From Phenylobacterium sp. (GTDB lineage: Bacteria; Pseudomonadota; Alphaproteobacteria; Caulobacterales; Caulobacteraceae), in the NCBI RefSeq assembly GCF_004297125.1, contig NZ_SCVD01000012.1, forward strand, positions 1 through 64,000: a stretch of 64,000 nt of DNA. Reading direction: 5' to 3'. The notes under the pieces were generated by a model. The model was not told where the DNA came from, made no database searches, and was given only the letters and a program-made list of their open reading frames with translations. Positions 17,068 to 25,501 of this stretch are shown piece by piece; the stretch's first letter is position 1; each line of letters starts with the position of its first letter. Position numbers and translations under genes: made by a program.

Positions 17068-17265
17068 TCAGGACTCCCGGTTCATCCACTTGATCAGCGG
17101 GAACAGCGGTACGCCCCAGAGGGTGCCGGCCAGCGCGTAGTAGATCAGCCGTACGGCCCAGTGGTCCGGCAGGTAGTCGCCGATGGTCGAGACCACGACG
17201 ATATAGAAGCCGCAGAAGGCCAGGATTGCGATCAGGCCGATGAACTTGCGCAGGCGGACGGACAT
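17068..17265 (-). CDS. DUF2842 small membrane protein
   Basis: A 65-residue protein with two membrane segments (about 7-28 and 40-57) and the family ends: MSVRLRKFIG at the start and LIKWMNRE at the end. DUF2842 proteins are confined to alphaproteobacteria and commonly sit beside the heme A synthase gene, as here. The function is unknown. Confidence 0.75.
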   Translation of the reverse strand: MSVRLRKFIGLIAILAFCGFYIVVVSTIGDYLPDHWAVRLIYYALAGTLWGVPLFPLIKWMNRES

Positions 17266-17354
17266 GGGCGCCTCATAGCGGGCTGGGCGGCGGCGCGTAA
17301 CCCCGCTAGAGAGCCCGCCAAAGTTCAGCCTCGAACCTGCGCCACGCCGCTTCC

Positions 17355-18386
17355 ATGACCTCGTTCCTGCGTTCCGACCGTTCCAAGCCCGTGGCCATCT
17401 GGCTGCTCGTGGTGGCCGTCATGGTGCTGGGCATGGTGATCGTCGGCGGGGCGACCCGGCTGACCGACTCGGGCCTCTCGATCACCCAGTGGAAGCCGGT
17501 GACCGGCGCGCTGCCGCCCATGAGCGCCGCCGACTGGCAGGCCGAGTTCGCGCTCTACAAGCAGATCCCGCAATACAGCCAGCTCAACGCCGGCATGAGC
17601 CTCTCCGATTTCAAGGCGATCTACTGGTGGGAGTGGTCGCACCGCCTGCTGGGCCGGGTGCTGGGGCTGGTGTTCTTCGCGCCATTCGTCTGGTTCGCGG
17701 TCCGCCGCGAGCTGCCGCGGCGGCTGTTCGTACGACTGGCGGGGATCTTCGTGCTGGGCGGGCTGCAGGGGGCAGTGGGCTGGTGGATGGTGTCCAGCGG
17801 CCTGGCCGAGCGGGTCTCGGTGGCGCCGGAGCGGCTGATGGTCCACCTGGGCTTGGCCTTCGCCCTCTTGGGCCTGTTGCTCTGGACGGCGTTCGACGCT
17901 TGGTCCGGGGCGGCGCGGCAGACCCTGCCCAGCCCCTGGGGGCGGCGGGCCTCTTGGCTGATCGGCCTGGTCTATCTGCAGATCCTGCTGGGCGCCCTGG
18001 TGGCCGGGAATGACGCGGGCCTCGTCTACAACGACTGGCCGCTGATGAACGGGGCTCTGGTCCCCGACGACTATCTGGGCGGGAGCCTGTGGGCGACCCT
18101 GGCGCACGTCCAGGGGGCGGTGCAGCTGCATCACCGGCTGGTGGCCTACCTCCTGACGGTCGTGGCGGTGGGACTTGGCGCGGCGGCGTGGCGCTCGAGC
18201 TATCTGGCCCGGGACTCCAGGCTGCTGGGCGTCGCGGTCGCCGCCGCCGTCGTGCTGCAGGCGCTGCTCGGGATCGCCACCCTGATGATGCGCGCGCCGG
18301 TGGGCATGAGCATCGTCCACCAGCTTATGGCGGCCCTGGTCCTGAGCCTGGCGGTGGCCTTCGGCTGGCGGGTTCGCCGGGTCTGA
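17355..18386 (+). CDS. ctaA: Heme A synthase (COX15/CtaA)
   Basis: Membrane enzyme that oxidises the C8 methyl of heme O to give heme A for cytochrome aa3 oxidase. The 343-residue type 2 protein has eight predicted membrane segments. Heme-ligand histidines are visible in [11 protein letters not shown] near 95, VHLGLAF near 164, [11 protein letters not shown] near 260 and [10 protein letters not shown] near 322. It begins at ATG 17355, divergent from DUF2842. No other oxidase assembly gene is in the window. Confidence 0.93.
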   Translation: MTSFLRSDRSKPVAIWLLVVAVMVLGMVIVGGATRLTDSGLSITQWKPVTGALPPMSAADWQAEFALYKQIPQYSQLNAGMSLSDFKAIYWWEWSHRLLGRVLGLVFFAPFVWFAVRRELPRRLFVRLAGIFVLGGLQGAVGWWMVSSGLAERVSVAPERLMVHLGLAFALLGLLLWTAFDAWSGAARQTLPSPWGRRASWLIGLVYLQILLGALVAGNDAGLVYNDWPLMNGALVPDDYLGGSLWATLAHVQGAVQLHHRLVAYLLTVVAVGLGAAAWRSSYLARDSRLLGVAVAAAVVLQALLGIATLMMRAPVGMSIVHQLMAALVLSLAVAFGWRVRRV

Positions 18387-18444
18387 CGCGAGAAAGACGC
18401 GGTATTATTTTACCGTACTAAAAAATGCCCATAAAAACAAGATG

Positions 18445-18544
18445 CTAGAGCGGATCGGGTAATTTTCGCCGCGTTGACATCGACGGCGCCATTCTGCATA
18501 AGCCGCGCCTCACGTCGGGGACGCCTCCAGCGCACCCGCTCTAG
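18445..18544. repeat. Inverted repeat CTAGAGCGG / CCGCTCTAG around the rplM promoter
   Basis: Arms at 18445-18453 and 18536-18544 are perfect complements, 82 bases apart. The arm resembles a short palindromic element seen frequently in alphaproteobacterial intergenic DNA. It may be a degenerate dispersed repeat or, if folded in RNA, part of the rplM leader. Confidence 0.45.
18474..18502 (+). promoter_or_regulatory. Candidate rplM-rpsI promoter
   Basis: TTGACA at 18474 and CATAAG at 18497 are separated by 17 bases, a good housekeeping sigma factor layout, about 60 bases before the rplM ATG. The element is bracketed by the inverted repeat CTAGAGCGG (18445) / CCGCTCTAG (18536). Confidence 0.5.
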
Positions 18545-18562
18545 TCTATTGGATCGTCCCTC

Positions 18563-19039
18563 ATGCTGAAGAGCACCACGGCTTCGCTGAAGCCCGCCGA
18601 GGTCACGAAGAACTGGATCGTGATCGACGCCCAGGACGCCGTGGTCGGCCGCCTGGCTTCGTTCATCGCCATGCGTCTTCGCGGCAAGCATCGCGCTGAT
18701 TACACCCCGCACGTCGACTGCGGCGACTTCGTCGTCGTCGTGAACGCCCACAAGGTGAAGTTCACGGGCAAGAAGGCCACCGACGAAGTCTATTACTGGC
18801 ACACGGGTCACCCGGGCGGCGTGAAGCAACGCACCCCGGCGCAGATCCTGGCCGGCAAGTACCCCGAGCGGGTCCTGGAAAAGGCCGTCGAGCGCATGCT
18901 GCCCAAGGAAAGCCCCCTGGCCCGCAAGCAGATGACCCACCTGCGCATCTACACGACCGGTGAGCACCCGCACGCCGCTCAGAACCCCGAGACCATCGCG
19001 TTCGCCGACCTGAACGCCAAGAACGTGCGGAGCGCCTGA
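18563..19039 (+). CDS. rplM: 50S ribosomal protein L13
   Basis: Large-subunit ribosomal protein of 158 residues. It shows [17 protein letters not shown] near the N-terminus, the [17 protein letters not shown] segment, [10 protein letters not shown] and the closing [25 protein letters not shown] region. It is paired with rpsI through a one-base stop/start overlap (TGATG), as in nearly all bacteria. The ribosome binding site is weak. Confidence 0.97.
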   Translation: MLKSTTASLKPAEVTKNWIVIDAQDAVVGRLASFIAMRLRGKHRADYTPHVDCGDFVVVVNAHKVKFTGKKATDEVYYWHTGHPGGVKQRTPAQILAGKYPERVLEKAVERMLPKESPLARKQMTHLRIYTTGEHPHAAQNPETIAFADLNAKNVRSA

Positions 19040-19527
19040 TGTCGGAAGCCACCACGACCGAAGCCACCGGCTTCGACGCCCTGAAGGGCATGGGCACGCA
19101 AGCGTCCGAGAACATCGTCCGCGAACCCAAGATCGACGCCCAGGGCCGCGCCTACGCGACCGGCAAGCGCAAGAACGCGGTCGCCCGCGTCTGGATCAAG
19201 CCGGGCAGCGGCAAGATCACGATCAACGGCCGTGACCAGGAGGTCTACTTCGCGCGTCCGGTCCTGCGGATGATGATCGCCCAGCCGACCCAGCTGACCG
19301 ATCGCGCCGGCCAGTTCGACGTGATCGCCACGGTGGAAGGCTCCGGCCTTTCCGGCCAGGCCGGCGCCATTCGCCACGCCATCTCCAAGGCCCTGACCTA
19401 CTACGAGCCCGGCTTGCGCGCGCTGCTGAAGCCGCACGGCCTCCTGACCCGCGACCCCCGCGTCGTGGAGCGGAAGAAGTACGGCAAGGCCAAGGCCCGA
19501 CGCAGCTTCCAGTTCTCGAAGCGCTAA
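19039..19527 (+). CDS. rpsI: 30S ribosomal protein S9
   Basis: Small-subunit protein whose C-terminal tail reaches the P-site tRNA. 162 residues: a non-conserved alphaproteobacterial N-terminal extension of about 30, then [40 protein letters not shown] and the invariant ending [10 protein letters not shown] strong terminator follows 32 bases after the stop. Confidence 0.97.
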   Translation: MSEATTTEATGFDALKGMGTQASENIVREPKIDAQGRAYATGKRKNAVARVWIKPGSGKITINGRDQEVYFARPVLRMMIAQPTQLTDRAGQFDVIATVEGSGLSGQAGAIRHAISKALTYYEPGLRALLKPHGLLTRDPRVVERKKYGKAKARRSFQFSKR

Positions 19528-19559
19528 TCCGCGCAGCGATTACTCGCGTTTACGGATCA

Positions 19560-19597
19560 GGGCGCTTCGGGAAACCGGAGCGCCCTTTTTCTTTTTT
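19560..19597 (+). terminator. Intrinsic terminator of rplM-rpsI
   Basis: An 11-bp stem (GGGCGCTTCGG / CCGGAGCGCCC, one G-U pair) with a GAAA loop is followed by TTTTTCTTTTTT. The T tract runs to within about ten bases of the argC start. Confidence 0.94.
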
Positions 19598-19608
19598 CGG
19601 ACCTGCTC

Positions 19609-20586
19609 ATGACCCAGACCATCTTCATCGACGGCGAAGCCGGCACCACCGGGCTCCAGATCCGCGAGCGGCTGGCGAAGCGCGCCGATCTCGAGGTGCT
19701 CTCGATCGATCCCGCGCGGCGCAAGGACCCCGAGGCGCGCGCAGAGCTGCTGAACGCGGCCGACGCGGTCGTGCTGTGCCTGCCGGACGATGCGTCGCGC
19801 GAGGCGGTGGGCCTGATCACCTCCAACAGCGTCAAGGTGGTCGACGCCTCGACGGCCTATCGCACCGCGCCCGGCTGGACCTACGGGTTCCCCGAGATGT
19901 CGCCGACCCAGCGTGAGGCGGTCCGCGGCGCCACGCGGGTGTCGAACCCCGGCTGCTATCCCACCGGCTTCATCGGCCTAGTGCGGCCGCTGGTGGCCGC
20001 GGGCCTGATCCCGGCCGATTTCCCGCTGACCGTGAACGCCATCTCCGGATACTCGGGCGGCGGCAAGGGCCTGATCGCCGAGTTCGAACAGGCCGCGCCT
20101 GCCGGCACGAACGACGCCTTCCGCGCCTATGGCCTGAACCTGGCGCACAAGCACCTGCCGGAGATGCAGATCCACACGGGCCTTTCGCACGCGCCGGTGT
20201 TCGCCCCGTCGGTGGGCCGCTACGCCCAGGGGATGCTGGTGGAGGTGCCGCTGCAGCTCTGGGCCATGCCGGGCAAGCCGTCGCCGGCCGACCTGCACGT
20301 GGCGCTGGAAGCGGCCTATGCCGGTGAGGCCTTCGTCGAGGTGGCCAGCGGACTGGAATGCGCCGAACTGCAGAAGACGCGGGCAGGAGCGGGCGGCTAC
20401 GTCAGCGCCCTGGATCCGGAGGCGCTGAACGGCACCAACAAGATGCGCCTGTTCGTGTTCGGCAATGCCGACGGCAGCCAGGCGCGGCTGGTCGCCCTGC
20501 TCGACAACCTGGGCAAGGGCGCGTCCGGCGCGGCGGTGCAGAGCCTGAATCTGATGCTGGGACTGCCGGAGGGGGCGGGCCTCTAG
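19609..20586 (+). CDS. argC: N-acetyl-gamma-glutamyl-phosphate reductase
   Basis: NADPH-dependent third step of arginine synthesis. The 325-residue protein begins with the nucleotide-binding IFIDGEAGTTGLQIRERL and carries the active-site motif SNPGCYPTGF with Cys116. The GEAGTTG start and overall length match the type 2 ArgC family. It lies directly downstream of the rpsI terminator and so needs its own promoter, which I cannot place. Confidence 0.93.
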   Translation: MTQTIFIDGEAGTTGLQIRERLAKRADLEVLSIDPARRKDPEARAELLNAADAVVLCLPDDASREAVGLITSNSVKVVDASTAYRTAPGWTYGFPEMSPTQREAVRGATRVSNPGCYPTGFIGLVRPLVAAGLIPADFPLTVNAISGYSGGGKGLIAEFEQAAPAGTNDAFRAYGLNLAHKHLPEMQIHTGLSHAPVFAPSVGRYAQGMLVEVPLQLWAMPGKPSPADLHVALEAAYAGEAFVEVASGLECAELQKTRAGAGGYVSALDPEALNGTNKMRLFVFGNADGSQARLVALLDNLGKGASGAAVQSLNLMLGLPEGAGL

Positions 20587-20666
20587 CCGCGATACCGATC
20601 GCGCATGGGACCCATCCGCCGGCGGGCCCTTGCATCTCGCCCGCGAGAGCGCACGTAATCGGGGTC

Positions 20667-21167
20667 ATGAGCACTCCTCGCACCCTCGATCGCCGCGGCT
20701 TCCTGGCCGCCGCCTCCGTCGCCGCCCTGTGCATCCCGGCCTCGTCCCTGGCCGCGGCGAAGGACGCCTATGCGTCGTCGCCCTATCGCAAGATCACCGA
20801 CGAGGAATGGCGCAAGCGCCTTCCGCCCGCCGCCTACCTGGTGCTGCGCAAGGAAGACACCGAACGGCCCGGGACCAGCCCGCTGCTGAAGGAACACCGC
20901 AAGGGCACGTTCGCCTGCCTGGGCTGCGGCCTACCGCTGTTCAGCTCCGACACCAAGTACGAGAGCGGCACGGGCTGGCCCAGCTTCTACCGCGCGCTGC
21001 CGGGCGCTCTCGTCACCAAGACGGACTACAAGATCGGCGTCGCGCGGACGGCCTACGAGTGCGCCCAATGCCTGGGCCACCAGGGGCACGTCTTCAACGA
21101 CGGCCCGCGCCCGACGGGGCTGCGCTACTGCAACAACGGGGTGGCGCTGAAGTTCATTCCCGCCTGA
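20667..21167 (+). CDS. msrB: Exported methionine-R-sulfoxide reductase MsrB
   Basis: Reduces methionine-R-sulfoxide in proteins. The 166-residue product has a twin-arginine signal (LDRRGFLAAASVAALCIPA) so it is likely periplasmic. The MsrB domain includes GTFACLGCGLPLF with Cys84 and Cys87, ECAQCLGHQGHVF with Cys132 and Cys135 (a zinc site), and catalytic Cys155 in GLRYCNNG. The usual CxN segment reads CNNG here. No MsrA is nearby. Confidence 0.92.
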   Translation: MSTPRTLDRRGFLAAASVAALCIPASSLAAAKDAYASSPYRKITDEEWRKRLPPAAYLVLRKEDTERPGTSPLLKEHRKGTFACLGCGLPLFSSDTKYESGTGWPSFYRALPGALVTKTDYKIGVARTAYECAQCLGHQGHVFNDGPRPTGLRYCNNGVALKFIPA

Positions 21168-21173
21168 AAAGGA

Positions 21174-21203
21174 CGGCCCGGGGCGGCGCAATGCCCCGGG
21201 CCG
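21174..21203 (-). terminator. Terminator for the DUF2807 operon (possibly also msrB)
   Basis: An 11-bp perfect stem (CGGCCCGGGGC / GCCCCGGGCCG) with an 8-base loop lies between convergent genes. On the minus strand it is followed by TCCTTTTC, so it mainly suits the DUF2807 side. Confidence 0.7.
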
Positions 21204-21215
21204 CCAGTGACAGCC

Positions 21216-22049
21216 TTAGGGCTTGGGGGCCTTTGGGCTGGGAGACGGTGAAGCCGAGGGGGAGGGCGACGGACCGGTCGATGGCCCGTCCTGGCGCACC
21301 TTTCCCGAACCGCTGACATCGGTTTCGAGCTTGGCCGGGTTGGTCAGGAGCCGCACGTCGCCCGAGCCCGAGATGTCCAGCCTGGCCCAATCGGTGGGTG
21401 CGATCACCGCATCAGCGGCGCCCGAGACGTCTACGTTCGCGCCCTTGGCCTTCAGGGAGCCCAGGTCGACGTCGCCGCTCCCGGAGATGTCGAGCTCGAT
21501 CAGGTCCGTCTCGCCGGTCGCCGTGGCCTCGGCGTCGCCCGACAGGTCCAGCTTCAGCCGGGCCTGGCGGTAGTTCTCGATCGTCAGGGTGTTGTTCCCC
21601 GACAGATCGAAGCTGGTGACATTCGGCGCCTGGACCACGATGCTGAGCTTCGGGCGCCAGTGCGCGCGCCGATGGTCGTAGCGGATGCTGTCGCCGCGGA
21701 CGATCACCTCGTCCACGGCGCGCCGTGGACCGGTGACCGTGACCGTGGCCGGCCCGGCGGCCTGGACGTAGCGGACGTCGGCGGCCAGATCGAGATCCAG
21801 CTTGTCGGCGCCGCTCCAGGCGAGGGTGCGCGTGGCCTGTGGGCCGGAGTCGCTGGACCAGCGGGCCCCGCGGCCGTGATGGTCGTGGTCGTCCCAGTCC
21901 CAATCCCAGTCGCCGCTCCAGTCCTTGCCGGCGACGACCCAGCCGCCGCGGGCGACGGCTTCGGGGCCGCCGATGGCGAAGGCCGCGGCGAGGGTTCCCA
22001 CCGAGAGCACGAAGCCCGCGATGGCGATCATGAAGAGTACGCGGATCAT
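21216..22049 (-). CDS. DUF2807 head-GIN-type exported protein
   Basis: A 277-residue protein with an N-terminal membrane or signal segment (1-26), a strikingly W/D/H-rich region (GDWDWDWDDHDHHGRG near 47), and then the repetitive beta-helix of DUF2807 with recurrent D-S-G units: SFDLSGNNTLTI, KLDLSGDAEATA, ELDISGSGDVDL, DVSGAADAV, DISGSGDVRL, DVSGSGKV. It ends in a Pro/Ser tail of PS repeats. Such proteins are usually cell-surface or periplasmic and often travel with PadR regulators and DUF1700 membrane proteins, as here. The ligand is unknown. Confidence 0.85.
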   Translation of the reverse strand: MIRVLFMIAIAGFVLSVGTLAAAFAIGGPEAVARGGWVVAGKDWSGDWDWDWDDHDHHGRGARWSSDSGPQATRTLAWSGADKLDLDLAADVRYVQAAGPATVTVTGPRRAVDEVIVRGDSIRYDHRRAHWRPKLSIVVQAPNVTSFDLSGNNTLTIENYRQARLKLDLSGDAEATATGETDLIELDISGSGDVDLGSLKAKGANVDVSGAADAVIAPTDWARLDISGSGDVRLLTNPAKLETDVSGSGKVRQDGPSTGPSPSPSASPSPSPKAPKP

Positions 22050-22058
22050 CGTGGCCTC

Positions 22059-22625
22059 CTAGGCTTGCGGTTCGAGGGCCGGCTTCAGCAGCCGGTAGTG
22101 GAGCCGCCCGTACCAGACGAGGGCGTTCATCAGTCCGATGGAGACGATGGTCAGCAGCGCGCCGCCCGAGGCCGATCCGGCCATGATGCCGATGCCGCTG
22201 AGGACCGCCGTGATCGGGCCGCCCGGCGGGTCGGTGAAGGGGCCCGCGGCGAAGACGAAGGCGCCGGCGAAGAAGCAGACGATGACCGCCACGGCCAGGC
22301 CGATGATGGCGCCGGCGACGCCCATCAGGATCGGCAGCAGGATCAGGATGTCGATGGCGCCCAGGCCAAGGACCGCGAACACCGCGGCGGCGGCGGAGGA
22401 GGGGCTGCGCTCCTCGCGCCAGCGGGTCATCGTGCTCTCGGCGCGGATCTCCCGGGCCAGCCGGTCCGGATCGCCGAGCGCAGCGGCCACCTCGGCCTCG
22501 CTGCGGCCGGCGGCCTCGCCGTCGGTGAAGTGCGCCTCATAGTCGGCTACGATATCGGCCACGGATTGCGGGGGCAGGCCGCGCAGGCCTTCCCGCAGCC
22601 GGGCCAGGAAAGCCTGGCGTGTCAT
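22059..22625 (-). CDS. DUF1700 (HAAS domain) membrane protein
   Basis: A 188-residue protein: an N-terminal helical HAAS-like domain (FLARLREGLRGLPPQSVADIVADYEAHF...EAEVAAALGDPDRLAREIRAE) and three or four C-terminal membrane segments between 78 and 175. This family couples PadR-type regulators to membrane signals. Its ATG overlaps the padR stop by 4 bases (ATGA at 22625-22622), so the two proteins are translationally coupled. Confidence 0.85.
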   Translation of the reverse strand: MTRQAFLARLREGLRGLPPQSVADIVADYEAHFTDGEAAGRSEAEVAAALGDPDRLAREIRAESTMTRWREERSPSSAAAAVFAVLGLGAIDILILLPILMGVAGAIIGLAVAVIVCFFAGAFVFAAGPFTDPPGGPITAVLSGIGIMAGSASGGALLTIVSIGLMNALVWYGRLHYRLLKPALEPQA

Positions 22626-22948
22626 TGCGCCCCTCCAAGGATGCTCTCGACGGCGCCGGAAAACGACTTCCAGGCCGCCTGCTGCGAGGTGAAGTTCTTC
22701 TTTCCGGCTTCGCTGAGCCGGTAATATTTGCGCGGCGGGCCGGCGCTGCTCTCGACCAGATAGGTCTCGACCAGACCGTCGGCCTGAAGCCGGCGCATCA
22801 GGGGATAGATCGTCCCTTCGCCCATGCCGATGGCGTCGGCCAGCTGGGCGGCGATCTCGTAGGCGTAACTGTCATGCTTCGAAAGCAGGGCCAGAACGCA
22901 AAGTTCGAGCGCCCCTTTCTTCAACTGGATTTCGATGGCTTCGGGCAC
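22622..22948 (-). CDS. PadR-family transcriptional regulator
   Basis: A 108-residue winged-helix repressor: LKKGALELCVLALLSKHDSYAYEIAAQL, then the recognition helix region GEGTIYPLMRRLQADGLVETYL and the wing GPPRKYYRLSEAGKK. This is the short PadR-s1 type without a long effector helix. The GTG at 22948 with AGGAGGGG about 9 bases upstream is the start; an open frame reaching back to 23044 lacks family similarity. It heads a three-gene operon with DUF1700 and DUF2807 and is probably autoregulated through the dyad overlapping its promoter. Confidence 0.9.
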   Translation of the reverse strand: MPEAIEIQLKKGALELCVLALLSKHDSYAYEIAAQLADAIGMGEGTIYPLMRRLQADGLVETYLVESSAGPPRKYYRLSEAGKKNFTSQQAAWKSFSGAVESILGGAQ

Positions 22949-22975
22949 TGGGTTCGCCCCTCCTTGCTGACCCAA

Positions 22976-23015
22976 GAGGTACGGCAAGGTATTGGGCGGT
23001 GCAAGGTAGCTTGCA
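22976..23015 (-). promoter_or_regulatory. padR promoter with overlapping palindromic operator
   Basis: On the minus strand TTGCAC (23004-22999) and TACCTC (22981-22976) are 17 bases apart. The perfect dyad TGCAAG-GTAG-CTTGCA at 23000-23015 covers the -35 box, and a half-site-like CAAGGTA recurs at 22985. This is a plausible autorepression site for PadR. Confidence 0.5.
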
Positions 23016-23065
23016 TTAAACCTTAGTAAGGCGGCGCTTCGCACGGCCGGGCCGGCGTCGACTGT

Positions 23066-23470
23066 TCAGTCCACGTGGCCGCCGCAGCCCATGTCGCCTT
23101 CGGCGCAGTTGAGCTCAGCCTGAAGGGTGCGCGTCCGATCGTCCGTCACAGCTTCGAGACAGAGGGAAACGGCCGCGGGATGGAACGACCCGCCGCGCGA
23201 ACCGGCGCGCGCGGCGCAGTCCAGGTCGCGGAACGCGATCCAGGCGCGCTGGGCCTGCCGCAGGCGTTCCCGACCGCCGGCCGAGGCCTGGGCCACGAGC
23301 TTGCGGTAGGCTGCGTTCAGTTCCCGGTCGGCGATCTTGAACCGGGCGTCCGCCTGCTGGTTCATCTCCAGTTGGGTGGGGCCGTCCAGTTCGGGCCGCG
23401 GTTGGCCGAAAGCGGGCGGCCCGATGAGGATCGCGGCCGCCGCGCAGGCGGCGAGGGCGCCGCGCCGCAT
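23066..23470 (-). CDS. LprI-like (DUF1311) exported protein
   Basis: A 134-residue secreted protein: signal peptide MRRGALAACAAAAILIGPPAFG, then the LprI/DUF1311 core QLEMNQQADARFKIADRELNAAYRKLV and LRQAQRAWIAFRDLDCAARA, with further cysteines near the C-terminus that could pair. The family name comes from a mycobacterial lysozyme inhibitor; most proteobacterial members are uncharacterised. It starts 2 bases after the phaC stop and may be co-transcribed with it. Confidence 0.8.
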   Translation of the reverse strand: MRRGALAACAAAAILIGPPAFGQPRPELDGPTQLEMNQQADARFKIADRELNAAYRKLVAQASAGGRERLRQAQRAWIAFRDLDCAARAGSRGGSFHPAAVSLCLEAVTDDRTRTLQAELNCAEGDMGCGGHVD

Positions 23471-23472
23471 CG

Positions 23473-25422
23473 TCAGCTCTTCACCTTCACATACTCGCCC
23501 GGCGCGTCGCCCAGCGGGTTCAGCGGCCCCTTGGCAGGGTCGCGCGCCGGGACCTTCTTGCCGGACTTGGCCTGCAGCCAGGCCACCCAATGCGGCCACC
23601 AGGACCCCGCCGCCTCGACGGCGCCGGCCTGCCACTCCTCGAGCGTGGCGGGCAGCTTGTCGTTGGTCCAGTGCTGGTACTTGTTGGCGGCGGGGGCGTT
23701 GATCACCCCGGCGATATGGCCGGACCCCGCCATGGTGAAGGTCGTCGGCCCGCCGAACAGCCGGGCGCCCTTGAACACCGAGCGGGCGGGGGCGATGTGG
23801 TCCTCCTTCGAGGACTGCACGTAGATCGGGACCTTCACCTTGCCCAGGTCGATCTTCACGCCATCAAGCGTCAAGTCTCCCTTGGCCATGGCGTTCTCGC
23901 CATAGAACCGGCGCAGGTAGAAGGTGTGCAGCGTCTTCGGCATCCGCGTCTGGTCGGAGTTCCAGAACAGCAGGTCGAAGGGCTTCGGCTCCTTGCCCAT
24001 CAGGTAGTTGTTCACGAAGAACGACCAGATCAGGTCGTTGCCGCGCAGCGCATTGAAGGTGTCGGCCATGGTCTGGCCGGACAGCACCCCGCCGCCTTCG
24101 TCCATCTTGGCCTCGAGGTCCTTCAGCCAGTCCTCGTTGGTGAACAGCAGCAGGTCGCCGGCCTCGGAAAAGTCCTGCTGGGCGGCGAAGAAGGTCGCCG
24201 AACCGATGGACGTGTCGCCCTTGGCCGCCATGTGGGCCAGCGTCGCCGAGAGCAAGGTGCCGCCGATGCAGTAGCCGACGGTGTTCACATGGTCGACGCC
24301 GGCCTGGGTCTTGGCCGCTGCGACGCCCTCGTAGATGCCCTGGCGCATGTAGTCTTCGAAGGTCTTGGTCGCCAGCGTGGCGTCGGGGTTCACCCAGGAG
24401 GCCACGAACACCGTGATCCCCTGGCTGGCCAGCCAGCGGATCATCGAGTTCTCGGGGCGCAAATCCAGGATGTAGAACTTGTTGATCCACGGCGGGAAGA
24501 TCACCAACGGGATCTCGAAGACCTGTTCCGTGGTTGGGGAAAACTGCAGCAGCTCGATGATTTCGTTCCGGAAAACGACCTTGCCCGGAGCCGTGGCGAC
24601 GTTCTCGCCGATCTTGAACATCTCGTAGTCGGTCTGGGCGATCGAGAGCTGCCCGCCGCCGCGCTGGAGGTCGGACTGGAAGTTCTCCATGCCCTTGACC
24701 AGGCTGGCGCCGCCCGTGGCCATCACCTCCCTCAGCGCCGTCGGGTTTGAGGCCAGGAAGTTCGACGGCGAGAACGCGTCGGTGAGCATCTTCATGAAGA
24801 ACTCGACCCGGCGCTTCTCCAGCGGGTCGACGCCGTCCACGTCGGCCACCAGGCCGTTCAGGAAATTGGCCGTCAGCAGATAGGACTGCTTGATGACGTC
24901 GAAGACGGGGTTCTCCGACCAGTCGGGATCGTTGAACCGCTTGTCGCCCTTGGCCGGCGCGACGACGGGGTCGGGAACCTCGCCGCTGGCGCGCCGGGCG
25001 GTGGCCTGCCAGAGATCCAGGTAGCGGGAGAACAGGTCGGCTTGGGCCCGCATCATCCGGTCGGGCTGGGCGGCCAGCCGGCTCATCACCTGGTTCAGGG
25101 CAGGGGCCACGTGGAAGGGGTCGGGCGATAGCGCCGCCGGCCGGTCCGCCTGGCGCAGGGCCATCTCGGCGATCGCGCCCTGGGCGGTGATGGCCGCGCG
25201 CGCCAGGTTCATCGACAGCTGCTCGATCTGCGCACGCTGCTCGGCGCTGAAGGCGCCGGGGTCGAAGCCCGACGTCGCCGTGGCCGGCGCAGGTTGCACA
25301 GGGGGCGGTTCGGCCTTGAACGTCTTGGCCTCGGCCGCCGGCGCCTTGTCCGCCTTCTTGCCGGCCTTCTTGGAGCCCGCCTTCTTCGGCCCCTTGCCGG
25401 GGGTCGAGGTCTGCTCGCTCAT
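23473..25422 (-). CDS. phaC: Class I poly(3-hydroxyalkanoate) synthase
   Basis: Polymerises 3-hydroxyacyl-CoA on the granule surface. 649 residues: a Lys/Ala/Pro-rich extension (about 8-48), the PhaC N-terminal domain with DWSENPVFD, and an alpha/beta hydrolase domain with the lipase-like box GYCIGG containing Cys385, the catalytic Asp region KEDHIAP and the catalytic His in AGSGHIAGVIN. PFDLLFWNSD is a class I hallmark. phaA and phaB are not nearby. The lipoprotein gene at 25502 is divergent. Confidence 0.95.
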   Translation of the reverse strand: MSEQTSTPGKGPKKAGSKKAGKKADKAPAAEAKTFKAEPPPVQPAPATATSGFDPGAFSAEQRAQIEQLSMNLARAAITAQGAIAEMALRQADRPAALSPDPFHVAPALNQVMSRLAAQPDRMMRAQADLFSRYLDLWQATARRASGEVPDPVVAPAKGDKRFNDPDWSENPVFDVIKQSYLLTANFLNGLVADVDGVDPLEKRRVEFFMKMLTDAFSPSNFLASNPTALREVMATGGASLVKGMENFQSDLQRGGGQLSIAQTDYEMFKIGENVATAPGKVVFRNEIIELLQFSPTTEQVFEIPLVIFPPWINKFYILDLRPENSMIRWLASQGITVFVASWVNPDATLATKTFEDYMRQGIYEGVAAAKTQAGVDHVNTVGYCIGGTLLSATLAHMAAKGDTSIGSATFFAAQQDFSEAGDLLLFTNEDWLKDLEAKMDEGGGVLSGQTMADTFNALRGNDLIWSFFVNNYLMGKEPKPFDLLFWNSDQTRMPKTLHTFYLRRFYGENAMAKGDLTLDGVKIDLGKVKVPIYVQSSKEDHIAPARSVFKGARLFGGPTTFTMAGSGHIAGVINAPAANKYQHWTNDKLPATLEEWQAGAVEAAGSWWPHWVAWLQAKSGKKVPARDPAKGPLNPLGDAPGEYVKVKS

Positions 25423-25501
25423 CCTGTCGTTCTCCCGAGCGCCGCGATCTGACGTCGCGCTCTTTCGTCATTGTCGATCATCGCATAAGACCTTGGCGCA
25501 A

